Part shown: in pieces, positions 13,345 to 25,249 of the stretch
Layout: every line of letters begins with the position of its first letter
Position numbering within the stretch: the stretch's first letter is position 1
Assembly (NCBI GenBank): GCA_963920665.1
Contig: OY987267.1
Span: forward strand, 17,918,001-17,982,000
Direction: 5' to 3'
DNA length: 64,000 nt
DNA from: Straminergon stramineum
Lineage: Eukaryota; Streptophyta; Bryopsida; Hypnales; Calliergonaceae
Position numbers and translations under genes: made by a program
Notes under the pieces: model-generated
Told to the model about the DNA's origin: nothing
Seen by the model: only the letters and a program-made list of their open reading frames with translations
Database searches by the model: none

Positions 13345-14790
13345 ATGTCGGCGTCGTGGAAGCGGTGCCCCGTGTGGGCAATGCGGATCTTCCAATCACG
13401 AGGTATCGCCTCTCGCTGTTCTCTCTTTTATCACGTTGAATTGAAGGTCACACGGGAAGCGCGATTTGGAGATTCCTTGGGGAGATTTTCTGGAGGCGAT
13501 GGTGTGAAGAGCAATTTTGGTGTGACATCAAGGTATTTAGGTCGTTCTTCGCATCGGTATTCCACTGTGATAGCTCCTGAGCTTGAGTTGGAGGTGGACG
13601 TGGACGAGTTGGATCTTGATGTGCGGTTGGAATGCGAGGTCCCAGAGATTGATCGCGAGGAGAGTTATGAATTTCTTCGATCTTTAGGGTTGAAAGACGA
13701 GAAGCTGACGCGTTTGGTGAAGAAATGCCGCAATGTGTTGTCTCGGAGCTTTAAGATTGACATGTTATCACTCTTACAGACTTTCAACGAGCTCGAAATC
13801 TCAGAGCAGTTGGCGTCCCGGCTCTTGGAGAAGAATCCTCAAATGATGGTCCGCGTTCTCGAGCGAAACGTGTACACTGAAAATCTGTCCTACTTGAAGT
13901 CACGTGGGTTGACTCCGAAGCAGCTCGAGCGAGTGGTGAGAATCTATCCTCAGTCACTGGGCGGAAGCAAATTGTTGCAGCTACAACCTACTGTGGAGTT
14001 TCTCTTGAGTTTAGGAGTGACGGAAGAGAAGATCGGGAAAGTCGTTGCGTTGTCACCGTATTATCTTGGTTACCGACATGACATTACGCTTCTACCGAAG
14101 GTTGCATTCTTTATGAGCCTTGGTGTGAAGAAGGAGCATTTAGGGAAAATGATCATGGAGCAGCCGTGCATTCTTTGTTTGAGCATTGGTGAAAACATCA
14201 TGCCCAAGCTGGAGTATCTGGAATCGGTAGGAGTGCAGCGAGGTCGTGTGGCACAGATGATATGCAGATACCCGGCGATGCTGACGTCCAACTTGGACAC
14301 TATGAAGCTGAAGGTGGACTTCTTTCGAAGCAAAGGATTACTCGGAAACCATCTCATCAATCTTCTTACTTTGCATCCTGACCTTCTCGGGAGGTCTTTG
14401 GAGTCCTTGAATACAGGCTTCGCCAATGTGCAGAGCGTGGGGTTCACGCAGGAGGAGGTATGCGCCATCATGAAGATGCATCCTACAGTGCTGAGTAGCA
14501 CTGAGGTGAACATGCGGAAGAAATTTGAGTTTCTGACCGCTGGTATGAGTCGGTCCTTGAAGGAAGTTTTGACATTTACAGCGTTTGTAACCTACAGTCT
14601 TGAGAAAAGAATCAAACCTCGTCACAGGGTGTTTTCATGGCTTCTTGCGGAAGGGTTATTGCCACAGAAGAATTACTCTCTGCGGACTATTATTGGTGGC
14701 TCCGAGGAGTATTTCAGAGAGAGATTTTTGAGGTTGCATCCTTTGGCTGAAGCCATGTATAAGGGAACATTGGAAGCGAAGATTGGGTGA
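13345..14790 (+). CDS. mTERF family protein, organellar
   Basis: A single-exon gene of 481 aa. The start is the first in-frame ATG at 13345; the frame stays open upstream to a GTG at 13327 but has no earlier ATG. The N-terminus is rich in Arg and Ser and low in acids, consistent with a mitochondrial or plastid transit peptide of roughly 50 residues. From about residue 110 to 425 come tandem mTERF repeats of about 30-35 residues with the pattern LGV...KI..V....P..L, for example around 'LSLGVTEEKIGKVVALSP'. Near the C-terminus is the typical 'SLEKRIKPRHRV' block. mTERF proteins bind nucleic acid through stacked helices and act in organelle transcription, splicing or ribosome biogenesis. Which subfamily this is cannot be told by eye. 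The composition is much more GC-rich than the flanks. The lack of introns is common for plant mTERF genes. Confidence 0.9.
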   Translation: MSASWKRCPVWAMRIFQSRGIASRCSLFYHVELKVTREARFGDSLGRFSGGDGVKSNFGVTSRYLGRSSHRYSTVIAPELELEVDVDELDLDVRLECEVPEIDREESYEFLRSLGLKDEKLTRLVKKCRNVLSRSFKIDMLSLLQTFNELEISEQLASRLLEKNPQMMVRVLERNVYTENLSYLKSRGLTPKQLERVVRIYPQSLGGSKLLQLQPTVEFLLSLGVTEEKIGKVVALSPYYLGYRHDITLLPKVAFFMSLGVKKEHLGKMIMEQPCILCLSIGENIMPKLEYLESVGVQRGRVAQMICRYPAMLTSNLDTMKLKVDFFRSKGLLGNHLINLLTLHPDLLGRSLESLNTGFANVQSVGFTQEEVCAIMKMHPTVLSSTEVNMRKKFEFLTAGMSRSLKEVLTFTAFVTYSLEKRIKPRHRVFSWLLAEGLLPQKNYSLRTIIGGSEEYFRERFLRLHPLAEAMYKGTLEAKIG

Positions 14791-17700
14791 AGTGGATTGA
14801 AGGCTTCTGGTGGAATAATATGGAGCGCATAGTAATATGCATCTGCAGCATGAATAGTGCGCAATATCAGAGGTCGGGAAGCTTAGCGATGAGACAACTA
14901 TTATGGTGAAATCAGTTCAGAATCGCGCCCAACTTGAGACCCACTAGCCACTCAGAGGGTATTCCTAGCTGCTGGTTGTACAAGGCTCGTCACACTAAGG
15001 TAGGGAATCCATTCCCGTGGCTTTCAGCTGCTTTGAGTGGTTTCTCTTATTAGAATGAAACTTTTTAAATTGTGGATCTTGTTCCCATTTCGGAGAGGAT
15101 TGCAATGCACTAAAAGATGTGTTCTTGGGATATCGAATGAGTAAGTCCTGGATTTTTTTGTTTTACTCACAGGGTGAGGAACATTGAAACTTTTGACTTT
15201 TCAGACGTTGCATATTTTCAAATTTACTAGAATCTAATTATGTATTCGTCGGTAACGTTTGCTCCACTTATGGCCTATCCCCGGCAAAAAGTCTCCTATG
15301 ATACTGGGTTCACGACCTTATTTTTCTCTCAATGCACCTTCTGGTAGGGTCTAAAATGTTCTTGCAATTGAAAATTGAAGTCCAAACGATGCACAGTACT
15401 ATGTTTCTAGCTCCATTTGTCTGCAGCAGGATGTACTGGTGTAGACTGCATATGCTTTTGAGTTAATATAGCATATTTTTTGGGACATGCGTATCGTTCT
15501 CGTTTTGCAAATGCGTTCATAAGCACCTTTAACACTCTATCTGAGGATGTACCACGAAGGAGAACCATTATCACAGTATTAATTTGTTTTGCCTTTGTCA
15601 ATGTCACTATTACCAAATATATGCAGGGTTTTTTTCTGGATTTAATGTAGTCAGTTTTTGTTTTTTAATTGCAGAAGCAAATATTAGAGCCGAAAGGGAA
15701 GGACCGGAGTTCCTCCAAGATATCCTGCCGAAGCCGATACACAACCATTTAGAAGAGTCCATTGTGAAGGGCATGGAAACAGGGAATCAACTTTCATTGG
15801 AGTTTTGTTTCGATTCAATGCACCGTAGTGAGTTTGACTTCTGGTGCAACGGCACGAACTAGAGATAGCCATCCTGTCCTGCACTTGCGAAGTGTTGCCA
15901 TTGTGACAAGGAGCATTGCGTTGCAGATTGATGGGCGTATTCGGCTGGGTAGTTTGTGCAGAGGATTGTCTACGATCTATAATTAATTGCTACTGCCCTT
16001 GGTGCACTTTTAAGTGATATTTTGGGGCTGCGGAACTGGAAATGCATATTTATGACGAGGAACGTGGACGGTCTGTTGCAATTGCTTGTACCACTGAAAA
16101 TTCCTTCAACGTTGCAGGCATTTCTAAGTGACCCAAGACTTGGGAGTCGGGATTTGGGGTGGAGCTGTAAGTCTTGGTTTCGAGCTCCTGGGCAATTAGA
16201 TTTCAGGAATTCAGTGAGACTTATGACTTAGGATGCAGTGTGAAGTGACCTTCAATTTCATGAAGCTGCAATCGCCTTGATCGCAGTATAGAACATCCTA
16301 AAACCGCTACAATGAGTACTTTGATTCCTTGGGGATGGTGGGCAAAGATGAATACCGGTATTTTTTTCGTATAAGGGCAAGTTCTGTACAAGACAATAGC
16401 AAGTTGAATCATATTTCTCTCGAAACAGACCCCAAAATATTGATCCCAATAACCTCATTTAAACAACGCCATGTAACGGGGGATATCTATTCCACAGTCA
16501 GTGGACCCCTAATGAGCCTCTGAATTCTATGGCAAGCAACGGAAGCTACTAGAAAATAAGTGAATTTTCTCATTGCAATTAAACGTATTTAAGACCAATC
16601 AGGATCTTTTTGTCGAGATGAGATTGGGGAGCTTGCGATGGAGGGACGAAAATGCAGCTTGCACCAGTGCGACTTCAGTTTGCGGTTTAATTTCAGGTGG
16701 GAAAAAACTTCATTCCGGGAAACTCCACGTTAATTCAAATGCTCTGAGTGCTTGGCCTTCTATTAGCGCACCTTTTGGCGTACTTATTATACTACTTGTT
16801 GCAATTATGCACAGAACTGAAATTTGGATGAAGGAATAGTGTGTGCTTTTCAGCAATTAGAAGAGACAGTGTACTGAAGTGAAAGTAGAGAAGGGCGGTC
16901 CAAACATGGAGTGATTCAATTCCGAAGTTCATCTTAGTAGAGCATCACTAATGGACAGTATGGTCACCCACAAATCTAGCATACACATTCTGAAAAGAGT
17001 AGAATAATGGTAGAATGATCTCCATAATGACTTTTGTTCAATGATTTCTTTTACTCGTTGTTTACCATTCCTTCCTTCCCCACGCATGCCCATATTTTAG
17101 GTGTTGATATTTAGGCAAATTTGACAATGGATGCTCATACCTTGGTTCCTATACTGGTTATACTAAGTATATTGTTTTTGAGATAATCTTAGATTTGAGC
17201 CCAAATTGTGGAAAATTGGATTATGAAAACAGAAATTTTAAGCTTCATACCAAATGCAACATGTAATTATGTTCTTATACAATATCAATTTCCATTTCCA
17301 CTTTCTTTCACGATTTATATCTGTGAGATTTAACATCTGTATTAAGTCTATGATAGTATTTTTTGACAATACATGTATACTGCCTTCTTTCACGTAATCT
17401 CTTCACAAATCACAAGTCCTAGTACCTCCGCTCCCAATTTCTACTTCCCTTTCGAGTGAACGTTCATTTGCAAGGACATGCCGTTTGTTGGAGAGAAGAG
17501 CAACTGTAGGAGTCCAGGTTGTAGATGGTATGCTAATGCTCCTTTTTGCTGTTAGTATGTTTTGTAGCATTTTATCTCGCAAAAAGATAATTCGCCATCG
17601 CCATGGAAATTTATTTTCTAACTGATTATTTAAGATGTATTGCGTTTGTTTGTTTGAAACATTCTTTGAATCGTATCTGTGGAAATGAATAGAGTTGTTT

Positions 17701-20220
17701 CTAGCTAGCTCTAGGAAAATGTTCAAACCTCTCTGTTGCAATCCTTTTTTCCTTTAATCATATATGGCACCAGGAGAAAGTAGTATCTATCTATCCTTGC
17801 AAAGCAGGATCAGCACTAACTGAGGTCGTCTGTTTGTGATTTCTAAAGTGCCGCATTGGCGATGTTGCATGTGCCTCTTGTTGTGCGAAGCTCCTTGGAA
17901 ATGGATGTCCCTTCTGCCAATAGCTCATTCCCGATGCTTGGCAGTAGAGAAGATCATCGAGTGCCTTCGGATTACCCTGCCAATATGCTCAACAGGGATG
18001 CAAAGAAACAGTGAAATACACCAAAAAAGAACTCTAGAAAGGAATTCTGCGAATATCGCCCAATGCAGTGCCCAGTAGGGAAGTGCTACCACATTGGAAC
18101 CAAATTTGAAATCCCGGAGCATTTGGATCAGATAGTGCACCTGGACCCAGGGAGTGGAACTGTGAAATTCAAAATGACCGACTCCAATCAAATGAATGCA
18201 CTTATGCTGGTCATTGCAGCTGAGGGTCTGCTGCTCATCTATCAGGCGATGATGGCACCAAGATGATGTGTATTTCTGTTCTTTTGAGAGTCCTTCCAAG
18301 AGGTACAGGCTCAAAGTGGAGGTTTGTGGCGGACCATCGGTCTTCACTACGGAGGCTTTAGCTTTGGCAAAATACAGAAGAAATAGCGCAGAAGAGTGAA
18401 TTCATCCTTGTTCCGAACGTGATGGGCAGTCGCATTCGGCAGTTCAGCTTGGATTTAAGGCTTTTTTGAGATTGGAGGTCGCTGATTTTCGAATTGTTTC
18501 GGAAAGCTTCGGTTGAAATGCTATTAGTTGTAAGAACTGCAGAAGAACTGCTAAAATTTGAAGGTATCAGGAAACAGGACTAAGTTTGATCTTTCAAGGA
18601 TTAAGAAATTTGAGATTGATGCAGATACCACGTGTATTAAGGTTTCAATTGCATTTTCCTGAAAGCAAACTTGCTAACGTCAATTACCTTCAATTGACGC
18701 AATTCTATTGATATGGTACGGTGGAGCCTCAAGCAAGCAAGGAATAATGCTTTAGGAAGCTGGAAGGGAATGAGGGACTCCTAGCTAAATTATCTGCACA
18801 CAATGTCGTTGTTGAAATGTAATTTGCATATTAATTCGCATACGTATCGGCACATAGCAACGTATTATAAGTAAAGTGAAAATGGTGGATGGAATACCTC
18901 CAATTTCACGGAATTGATGATGATGGTGCTTCTGCAAAACCAGTCTAAAATTCCATTATAAATTCAGCGATCTCTGACATAGGACCAAGCGAGCTGCAGC
19001 ATATAGATAAAACCTCTCCCATGACATATCACATCAGACCATTTATCGAGTTTCAAATCAAATGCACAAGAAGAAACCTTCAAACGTACCTTCAGCAAGG
19101 ATCCATTGTCTTCAAGCTAGTGATCTAGTTCAATCACTACAATATCATTCAGGACACCACCTTATTAACTTCTCTTTCAGATTCTTACACATCAAAGAGT
19201 TTGCGAACTCTCTGCGACCAATGTACTGTACACTCTGCGAGCTTGGAATTGAAGCTGCAAAATACAATATTCCAGATAATCACAGTAAGTAATTAATTGC
19301 TCAAATGCTCTAATCCCTCGAATCTTCTAAATTGCTGTTAATGAAAAGATCTCAACAAATTGGCACTTTTCCAAGTACTCGTCTGGGGCCTCAGATCTAC
19401 ACGATTCCTTACTACCCATAATTTAAGATTACATGTACTTCAATGTCACAAGCTATTGTAAACTTGCCAATCACCGCACAAACAAAATACAAATCCTTCT
19501 CTACAATATTATAGAAAGTTGTATGCTCTGAAACTTCACATGATTATTAAATGCCTCGTTAGGATTTACTTTCAAAAAATAGAGTGTTAAAAGTTTTTCT
19601 CTAGCAAATTTTATTCCAACTTGAAAGGTAACAACTCTAAAATCTCGTCAAAAAATTTACAACCCTTCACCGCACAGTTCAGTGGCACAAAATCACAATG
19701 TGCGGTGACTATTACCAGAGTTCTTGTACTGTGTGGTTTGTGTCCGGTGATGGGGATAGTCACTGTGTGGTGATTGGATCCATCCGGTGAATGGCTTGTT
19801 TACTCTAGGTGCTTGAATAATCAACATTATAATGACTGACCATTTACATTCCAAATTTCAGGAATTCAGAAGGTGCTCTACTCAAACAGTAACAAAGAGA
19901 ACTATCAATGTATGTCCGTAAAATACGAAAAGTGAGAGTCCTGGGTATAGTTCTAGATTGATTGTCATCACAAGAGTTTGAGACGTAGAAAGGATACCAT
20001 GAAGCTTACCAGAAAAAAAAACGTGGTGACTGCTCCAACAGGTCAAACCACTACATGAAAAATGATGTTTAGTGTTTGAAACACTAAATGTCAACAACAC
20101 TACAGAGTGCTACTTACCCTCTTACCTGACTCACTCTAATTCTCATTTAGATGACATGTCAACAAGAACACTACTGAAAATTACAACAGTTGACAAGATG
20201 GATTGTACACTCTACAAGAT
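14791..20220. other. Gene-like composition, no gene recognised
   Basis: After the mTERF stop, base composition remains intermediate for several kilobases, unlike the AT-rich deserts. The stretch may hold the mTERF 3' UTR, UTR introns, a non-coding transcript or a decayed gene. Frames such as 15584-15862, 16573-16839, 17836-18266 (+) and 17403-17741, 17925-18347 (-) show no motif I recognise, and several lack an ATG. A 9-bp inverted pair (CACCGCACA / TGTGCGGTG) lies at 19668-19676 and 19699-19707. Confidence 0.4.
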
Positions 20221-22983
20221 TCAGCTTGATAATGACTGCCGAATCTTCTGGAGTTCTTCACATATCTCTGTGAAGTTGGGTCTCTTAACAGGATCTGCAT
20301 GCCAGCATTGCTGAACAAGCGCCTTCAGCTCTGGATGCAGCAGAGCAGGCAGCGGCGGTCTTTCCCCTTCAATCACAGGAGTATAATCTGTACGTTTTAG
20401 ATGTGAGAAAGGTTTTTTCCCTGTCAAAACTTCATAGCATGTCATGGCGAAACTATAGACGTCAGCTGCCTTAAGGTCGGGTTTCTTCGAACTGTCACCT
20501 CCAGGGAAAAGTTCTGGTGCCCGCCAGAAGCCAGTGCCAATACCCAAGAAGGAGTCATGTCCTTGGCTTTCAAGCTCATGTAGCGACATCCCGAAGTCCA
20601 CCAGCTTCACATCGATGCTCTCGGCATATTCCTGCGCCAGCACATTCCCGGACTTCAAGTCTCGATGCATCACGCCCTTGGAGTGAAGAAATGCCATTCC
20701 CAATGCAATCTTGGAGATGATGGGCAGAGCTTCATGGAGATCAAAAGGCACCACCACGCATTCCAGAAGCCCTTTCTCCTCCTCCGCTGTAACTGGGGTC
20801 CTTTTCCTCATTCGAGATTTAATCAAGTCAGACAAATTGCCATCCATGAACTCCATCACAATGGAGCAAAGTTGGTTGGAATCCACTGACAACCCAACCA
20901 TCTGTGCTATGCAAGGATGGCGACTTAGGTTGATCAAAAAGTCGACTTCTTGCTGCAGAGCTCCGATGTTTGAGGGGGTTGAGGGTGTGTGGAACACCTT
21001 CACAGCGAACGTGCAACCTAGCCAGGTTGCCTCGTACACTGTAGCAGAAGCCCCCTTCCCAATCCGTCGCACTTTTTCAAGCTTGTCCGGATGAATTCGC
21101 AAATTCTCGGGTACTGACAGAGCACTGTCACTTCGTTGAAACCCACATTCGCCCTTCACGCCCCACACACTTGAATCATTTGAAGGATCAATAGCGGGTT
21201 CCTTGCCTAGCCGAACCATCCCCAGCAGTCCAGTGAAGACCTCATGAACTCGGGGAATCTTCTTCATGAGGCTAAGCACAGTGTCTTTGCTAGAGAATTT
21301 GTTCCACACAACAACAGGCTTCTTGGACCTGATGTAATTCAAAACGGGAATAATTTCACCAAATTCTGGCCGCTTGTTTGGGTCATGATCCCAACACTTT
21401 TTTATGAGCCCCTTGAGATCCTCATGTAAATCGCCAGGGAGCTCCGGCCTCACGCCTGCATGGATCTGCTTCAGTAGTTCGTCCTCTTTTATTCCATCAA
21501 AAGGGTATTTTCCTGTCACAACTTCGTAGCAAGTCATCCCGAAGCTATAGACGTCGCTTTTCTTCAACAACTCTCTGGGAGGCTCCGTCCCACCATAAAG
21601 ATCAATAGCCTCGGGTGCAGTCCATCGGGGCCGCCTCGTCTGACTTGCTTGTTTGAACGCCTCCGCATCCCAAACTTTGCCAAGTTTTTGAGAGCCCCTA
21701 AGGTCAGCAATCTTCACTTCAAGATAATCGTCGAACTTCTTGACCAGAATGTTCGAGCACTTGAGATCCCCATGCGCATATTGCTGTGTGTGCATGTAAT
21801 GCATGCCCTTAGCAATCTGGGTTATAATGTCCAGTTCTTCAGGACGCTTGAAAGGCCGTGGTTTCGGTCTTGGGAAAGACTCCAACTTCTTTCTCATGAA
21901 ATTTCGCAAATCAGCATCCATCAACTCCATCAGGAAAACACATTGTTCTGCATCTTGCCCAAACCCTACCAGCCGGACAATATGTGGGTGTCGCAAATTC
22001 GCTAAAGAACCAACCTCCATCAACAGCTGCTTGTTGTTCCAACCAGGCACATCAATTGCAGCAGACTTGAACACCTTGGCAGCAAAGTCAAAACCGATCC
22101 ACTTGCCAAAACGTACAACAGCCCAACCCAACTCGTCCGCTTTATCTTGCTTGCTGTTTAGCACAACAGGGCGTACAGGCTCCTCGATTTGGATAGCGTT
22201 CGGATCAATTTGAAGATAACTGGGCAACTTGGCCCTTGGACTCCAAAGGCCGCTCTTCTCCAGCACCACCTGGGTAGCTTTCTCCATCTCCATTCCCGTC
22301 ATGTTCTTCGAATCTTTGATTAGAGCCATGTCCTTGGCCATCTCGGTCCTATCCTGATCAGCATCCTCTGCCAGCGCATTTGTCCTCTCGACTCCTGAGG
22401 ATGATTCAAAGTCTTTTACTTGCCCAAGCTCGCTAAAGCCCTCGAAGTCGAATTGCGCCTTCAAGGTGTCCAGCTCGTCATGAATTTCCTTGAATGCTTC
22501 TCGATTCTCTGTACGGCTAACTACACTGATGATTCCTTTGGAATCAATATAGGACGATAAAAGAGCCTCTCCTTTTCGTAGCACAGTGAGAAGCTCGTCA
22601 AAAGCAGGATAGTCCTTCTGGCTGCTACCATCAGAAGCATTTCCAACATTGAAGTTTTTATCCCGCCCCAGGCCTTTCAATCCTTCACCAATGGCACTGA
22701 AACGGTCGGCAATGCGCTTACACTGGCGCTTGTTCACACACACAGTGCTGGACATTGTGCAGACATGCTTAATGGTCTCTAAGGCTTGCCGGACTTGTGG
22801 AATGGGCTCCATGACCATCTCCCAAGCATCATCACCTGAAGGGAAGAACTCCACCAAAATAGATTCTATCAAGTTCTCGTCTGACATACAAGGAAGAGCT
22901 GAATACATTCCAATGTTTGCAACCACGATAAGATTCATCAGGTCTACTGAAACATTGCAAGGTGATTGCTGTAGTTCATACAT
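20221..22983 (-). CDS. HeLo/MLKL-like, tandem pseudokinase-kinase protein
   Basis: The protein has 920 aa in one open exon. The start is the ATG at 22983; the frame continues 18 bp upstream only to a non-ATG codon. Residues 1-150 form a helical domain with 'CVNKRQCKRIADRFSAIGE' at about 82-100, resembling the four-helix N-terminus of MLKL-type proteins. Kinase domain 1 (about 285-560) keeps the VAIK-type Lys303, the catalytic-loop Asp406 and Asn411, and APE at 456-458. It lacks a glycine-rich loop, has HGD for HRD and has DLR (427-429) for DFG, so it is probably a pseudokinase or weak kinase. Kinase domain 2 (about 640-915) has GKGASATVY, Lys662, HRDLKSGN at 773-780, DFG at 796-798 and APE at 822-824, so it looks active. 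Substrates are unknown. Plants use HeLo-kinase (MLKL) and tandem-kinase proteins in immunity, so a role in stress or immune signalling is inferred. There is no signal peptide or clear membrane span. Confidence 0.88.
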   Translation of the reverse strand: MYELQQSPCNVSVDLMNLIVVANIGMYSALPCMSDENLIESILVEFFPSGDDAWEMVMEPIPQVRQALETIKHVCTMSSTVCVNKRQCKRIADRFSAIGEGLKGLGRDKNFNVGNASDGSSQKDYPAFDELLTVLRKGEALLSSYIDSKGIISVVSRTENREAFKEIHDELDTLKAQFDFEGFSELGQVKDFESSSGVERTNALAEDADQDRTEMAKDMALIKDSKNMTGMEMEKATQVVLEKSGLWSPRAKLPSYLQIDPNAIQIEEPVRPVVLNSKQDKADELGWAVVRFGKWIGFDFAAKVFKSAAIDVPGWNNKQLLMEVGSLANLRHPHIVRLVGFGQDAEQCVFLMELMDADLRNFMRKKLESFPRPKPRPFKRPEELDIITQIAKGMHYMHTQQYAHGDLKCSNILVKKFDDYLEVKIADLRGSQKLGKVWDAEAFKQASQTRRPRWTAPEAIDLYGGTEPPRELLKKSDVYSFGMTCYEVVTGKYPFDGIKEDELLKQIHAGVRPELPGDLHEDLKGLIKKCWDHDPNKRPEFGEIIPVLNYIRSKKPVVVWNKFSSKDTVLSLMKKIPRVHEVFTGLLGMVRLGKEPAIDPSNDSSVWGVKGECGFQRSDSALSVPENLRIHPDKLEKVRRIGKGASATVYEATWLGCTFAVKVFHTPSTPSNIGALQQEVDFLINLSRHPCIAQMVGLSVDSNQLCSIVMEFMDGNLSDLIKSRMRKRTPVTAEEEKGLLECVVVPFDLHEALPIISKIALGMAFLHSKGVMHRDLKSGNVLAQEYAESIDVKLVDFGMSLHELESQGHDSFLGIGTGFWRAPELFPGGDSSKKPDLKAADVYSFAMTCYEVLTGKKPFSHLKRTDYTPVIEGERPPLPALLHPELKALVQQCWHADPVKRPNFTEICEELQKIRQSLSS

Positions 22984-23131
22984 GCTAGTCCCAGTTTCCA
23001 AAGGATACGACCAGACACCATAAACGAAGCTTCTACATGGTGCAAAGTAACCAAATCCAAAGTTTCGAGCTGAAATATACCTTCAATAGGTTCTGAAGAG
23101 CTCGAACCATCAATTACCATGAAATCAGCCC
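22984..23131 (-). other. Probable 5' UTR exon segment of kinase gene
   Basis: On the minus strand a splice-acceptor-like site (TTGCAG followed by GGGCTG) ends at 23132, so an untranslated exon could run from 23131 into the start codon at 22983. A second weaker acceptor-like TTTCAG lies within it. The reading is by motif only; transcript data would be needed to confirm it. Confidence 0.4.
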
Positions 23132-24021
23132 CTGCAATCACCAAAACTCAACGTTCAAAACTCAAATGGATTTGCTCAAAGTTGGCAGACAGACAAGACT
23201 GCATAATGAACTTGACATCGCCAACACAAACAGAAGAAAAAAATGAAATAAACAATCTGACTTTCATTTTTTGTGAACATGTGCACAGATTGTAATATAA
23301 TCTGACGATGCACTAGTGGACCTGTTGTGAATACATTTGAAATCCACATCAACAAGGTAAAGCATACTAACACTGACGGGCATCTAATCCTATCTCCTAT
23401 ACTGATCCTTCTTACCAACAACAACTCATCTATTCCTACCTTGGTTGGACTTAATAGCAATCATGTTGTACTGACCCTTATTAGCATGATTTGGCTACTG
23501 TCTAAGAACACTGATCTTGGAACGGAAATGGCTTATGTACTGTCACTTATATTTGCTGCAACCTCCTATTACTGAAGTCACATAAGAAATTTATAAAGTG
23601 TGAAAAGAATTGATCTCAACAAAATCGACTCTTGTATCCCAAAGATCTTTCACAATCTTTCATACATCTTCTCAAAATCACACTACTTTATACGTTGGAA
23701 TGCTTAAGTGAAGCATATAGTATCCTCGACTTTACAAACAACAAGAAGGCTCGACTAGGTTATGGAAACAGACAGCACTGGTTCATCACCACAAAACTAG
23801 ACCTCCGCTGAATACTGACTACCACATAAGATCAAGAGCATCAAACCCCGCCGACAAGGTCTTCACATCCACCAATTTACTCCCAAGCTAACAGACAACG
23901 ATTGATAAAACCAAATAGATTACTACGGGACTAAAGCATACCAAGCATGGGGGACGACATCCTGTAAGGTGTTAACTTCCTTCTCCAAGCTCCACGGAGT
24001 TAATTTTTGTAGAGATTACTT

Positions 24022-24930
24022 TCCAGTACCTGCGATTGTGCCCAGCGTAAAACAAGATTAGAAATGCAAAGGATTGTACATCGACGGGAAGATAAATTTC
24101 AAGTGAAATAACTGCATCCAGAAGATTTTTAAGCACATGGTTAAAGTAGGTTATCCAATCCTAATGAACAATGAAGAAGTGAAGCTCAGCAGCATCTTCC
24201 AAGACAGAGCACCAGTAGCGATCGTGACTTTTACAAAACATTGTCCATTAGTTTACTGAATATTCATGTTTCACTAAGATGCTAACCTAGATCTCTAATT
24301 CTTCTTGAGCTACATAATTCTAAGACCGACCCAAAGTTCCAACAAGTACGAGGACAAGTAACAGGAGAAAATGGCAAGAACCCTAATAGTAGCCAAACTA
24401 ACATAAAGTAAGAGTGGATTCGACGATAACCTTTCTCGCACAGTGCAACAGCTGTCCACAAAGTTAACAATTGTGCAGATTCATGCTGGTACCTGCGATA
24501 GCACATGCCAAACAAAAATAAGCTCAGAAATGCAAAGGATTCTCAATCTTCTGGAGGAGAATTCGCCCTCCAGTATCCAGAAGCGTGGACACCAACCCCA
24601 ACTGCAACAGAACAGATAGCCTTCCTGTGAATGTTGTACAGAGACTAGAAGCTCATTTCCAAGTGCAATACTGAAGATTCTTAAGCACATACGAAATTAG
24701 GTCACCTCATCCTAATGAACAATGAAGAAAGTGAAGCAAAGCGTCATCATCCCAAGACATAGTACCAGTAGCGATTCAAGAAGAGCATGGCATTTAAGAA
24801 AACATTTTCCAAAGCTATGTTTCAGTGAATTCTAACGTAGAGCTCTGTTTCGGAGTGAACTTCATACTTCTCAAAATTGACTACAAGCTCCAACAAGCAA
24901 AAAGACAAAGAATTGCAAGAAGAAACTGAT
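24022..24930 (-). repeat. Imperfect tandem duplication in kinase leader region
   Basis: Two copies, about 24022-24381 and 24485-24930 (offset about 462 bp), share blocks including CCTGCGAT, AGAAATGCAAAGGATT, CCTAATGAACAATGAAGAA and CCAGTAGCGAT in the same order. The second copy has about 90 bp of extra sequence. On the minus strand each copy carries a donor-like CGCAG|GTAC at the matching position (exon edges 24031 and 24493). The duplication may therefore provide alternative first exons for the kinase gene. Confidence 0.6.
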
Positions 24931-24967
24931 CATACCAAAAAAAACACGTTCATCCAACCACTACGAG

Positions 24968-25008
24968 CAAGCTGAAATCACAAGCTGAAATCACAAGCTG
25001 AAACCCTC
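24968..25008. repeat. Short tandem repeat, 13-bp unit
   Basis: Three adjoining copies of a 13-bp unit (AGCTGAAATCACA and variants) lie in the leader region upstream of the kinase gene. Confidence 0.6.
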
Positions 25009-25023
25009 AAAGAATCGCAAACC

Positions 25024-25200
25024 TCACACGCCAAACTCTGTCTTTCGAGAATCTCTGGCCCCTGTGACAACGAAACCAGCAGTTATGGAAGTGCTGGAAC
25101 TCCATAGAACAAGTTTGTAAATGGCGCAAGCTTGTCCAAGACCCACAAACAAGGCCACTGTGGCACTGTCGGTACAGACTCGAGCGTCTCGTGCAGACAT
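25024..25200 (-). CDS. Possible small membrane-like ORF, unrecognised
   Basis: A 58-codon ATG-initiated frame upstream of the tandem-kinase gene, on the same strand. It contains one hydrophobic stretch (about residues 11-32, ATVALFVGLGQACAIYKLVLW) that could span a membrane, followed by a short polar tail. I do not recognise the sequence. It could be a small gene, a first exon, or an upstream ORF of the kinase transcript. Its GC content is higher than the flanks, but chance is not excluded. Confidence 0.22.
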   Translation of the reverse strand: MSARDARVCTDSATVALFVGLGQACAIYKLVLWSSSTSITAGFVVTGARDSRKTEFGV

Positions 25201-25249
25201 TTGGGGCTCCTTCCCAGCACGTCCCAAGTCCCAACTTACTACGTAATTT

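Noticed and set aside
14070..14625. Minus-strand open frames within the mTERF gene
   Set aside because: They lie antisense to a well-supported coding region and are explained by its codon usage.
17403..18347. Minus-strand frames of 112 and 140 codons
   Set aside because: There is no recognisable domain, start context or splice signals; they are probably chance frames in moderately GC-rich sequence.
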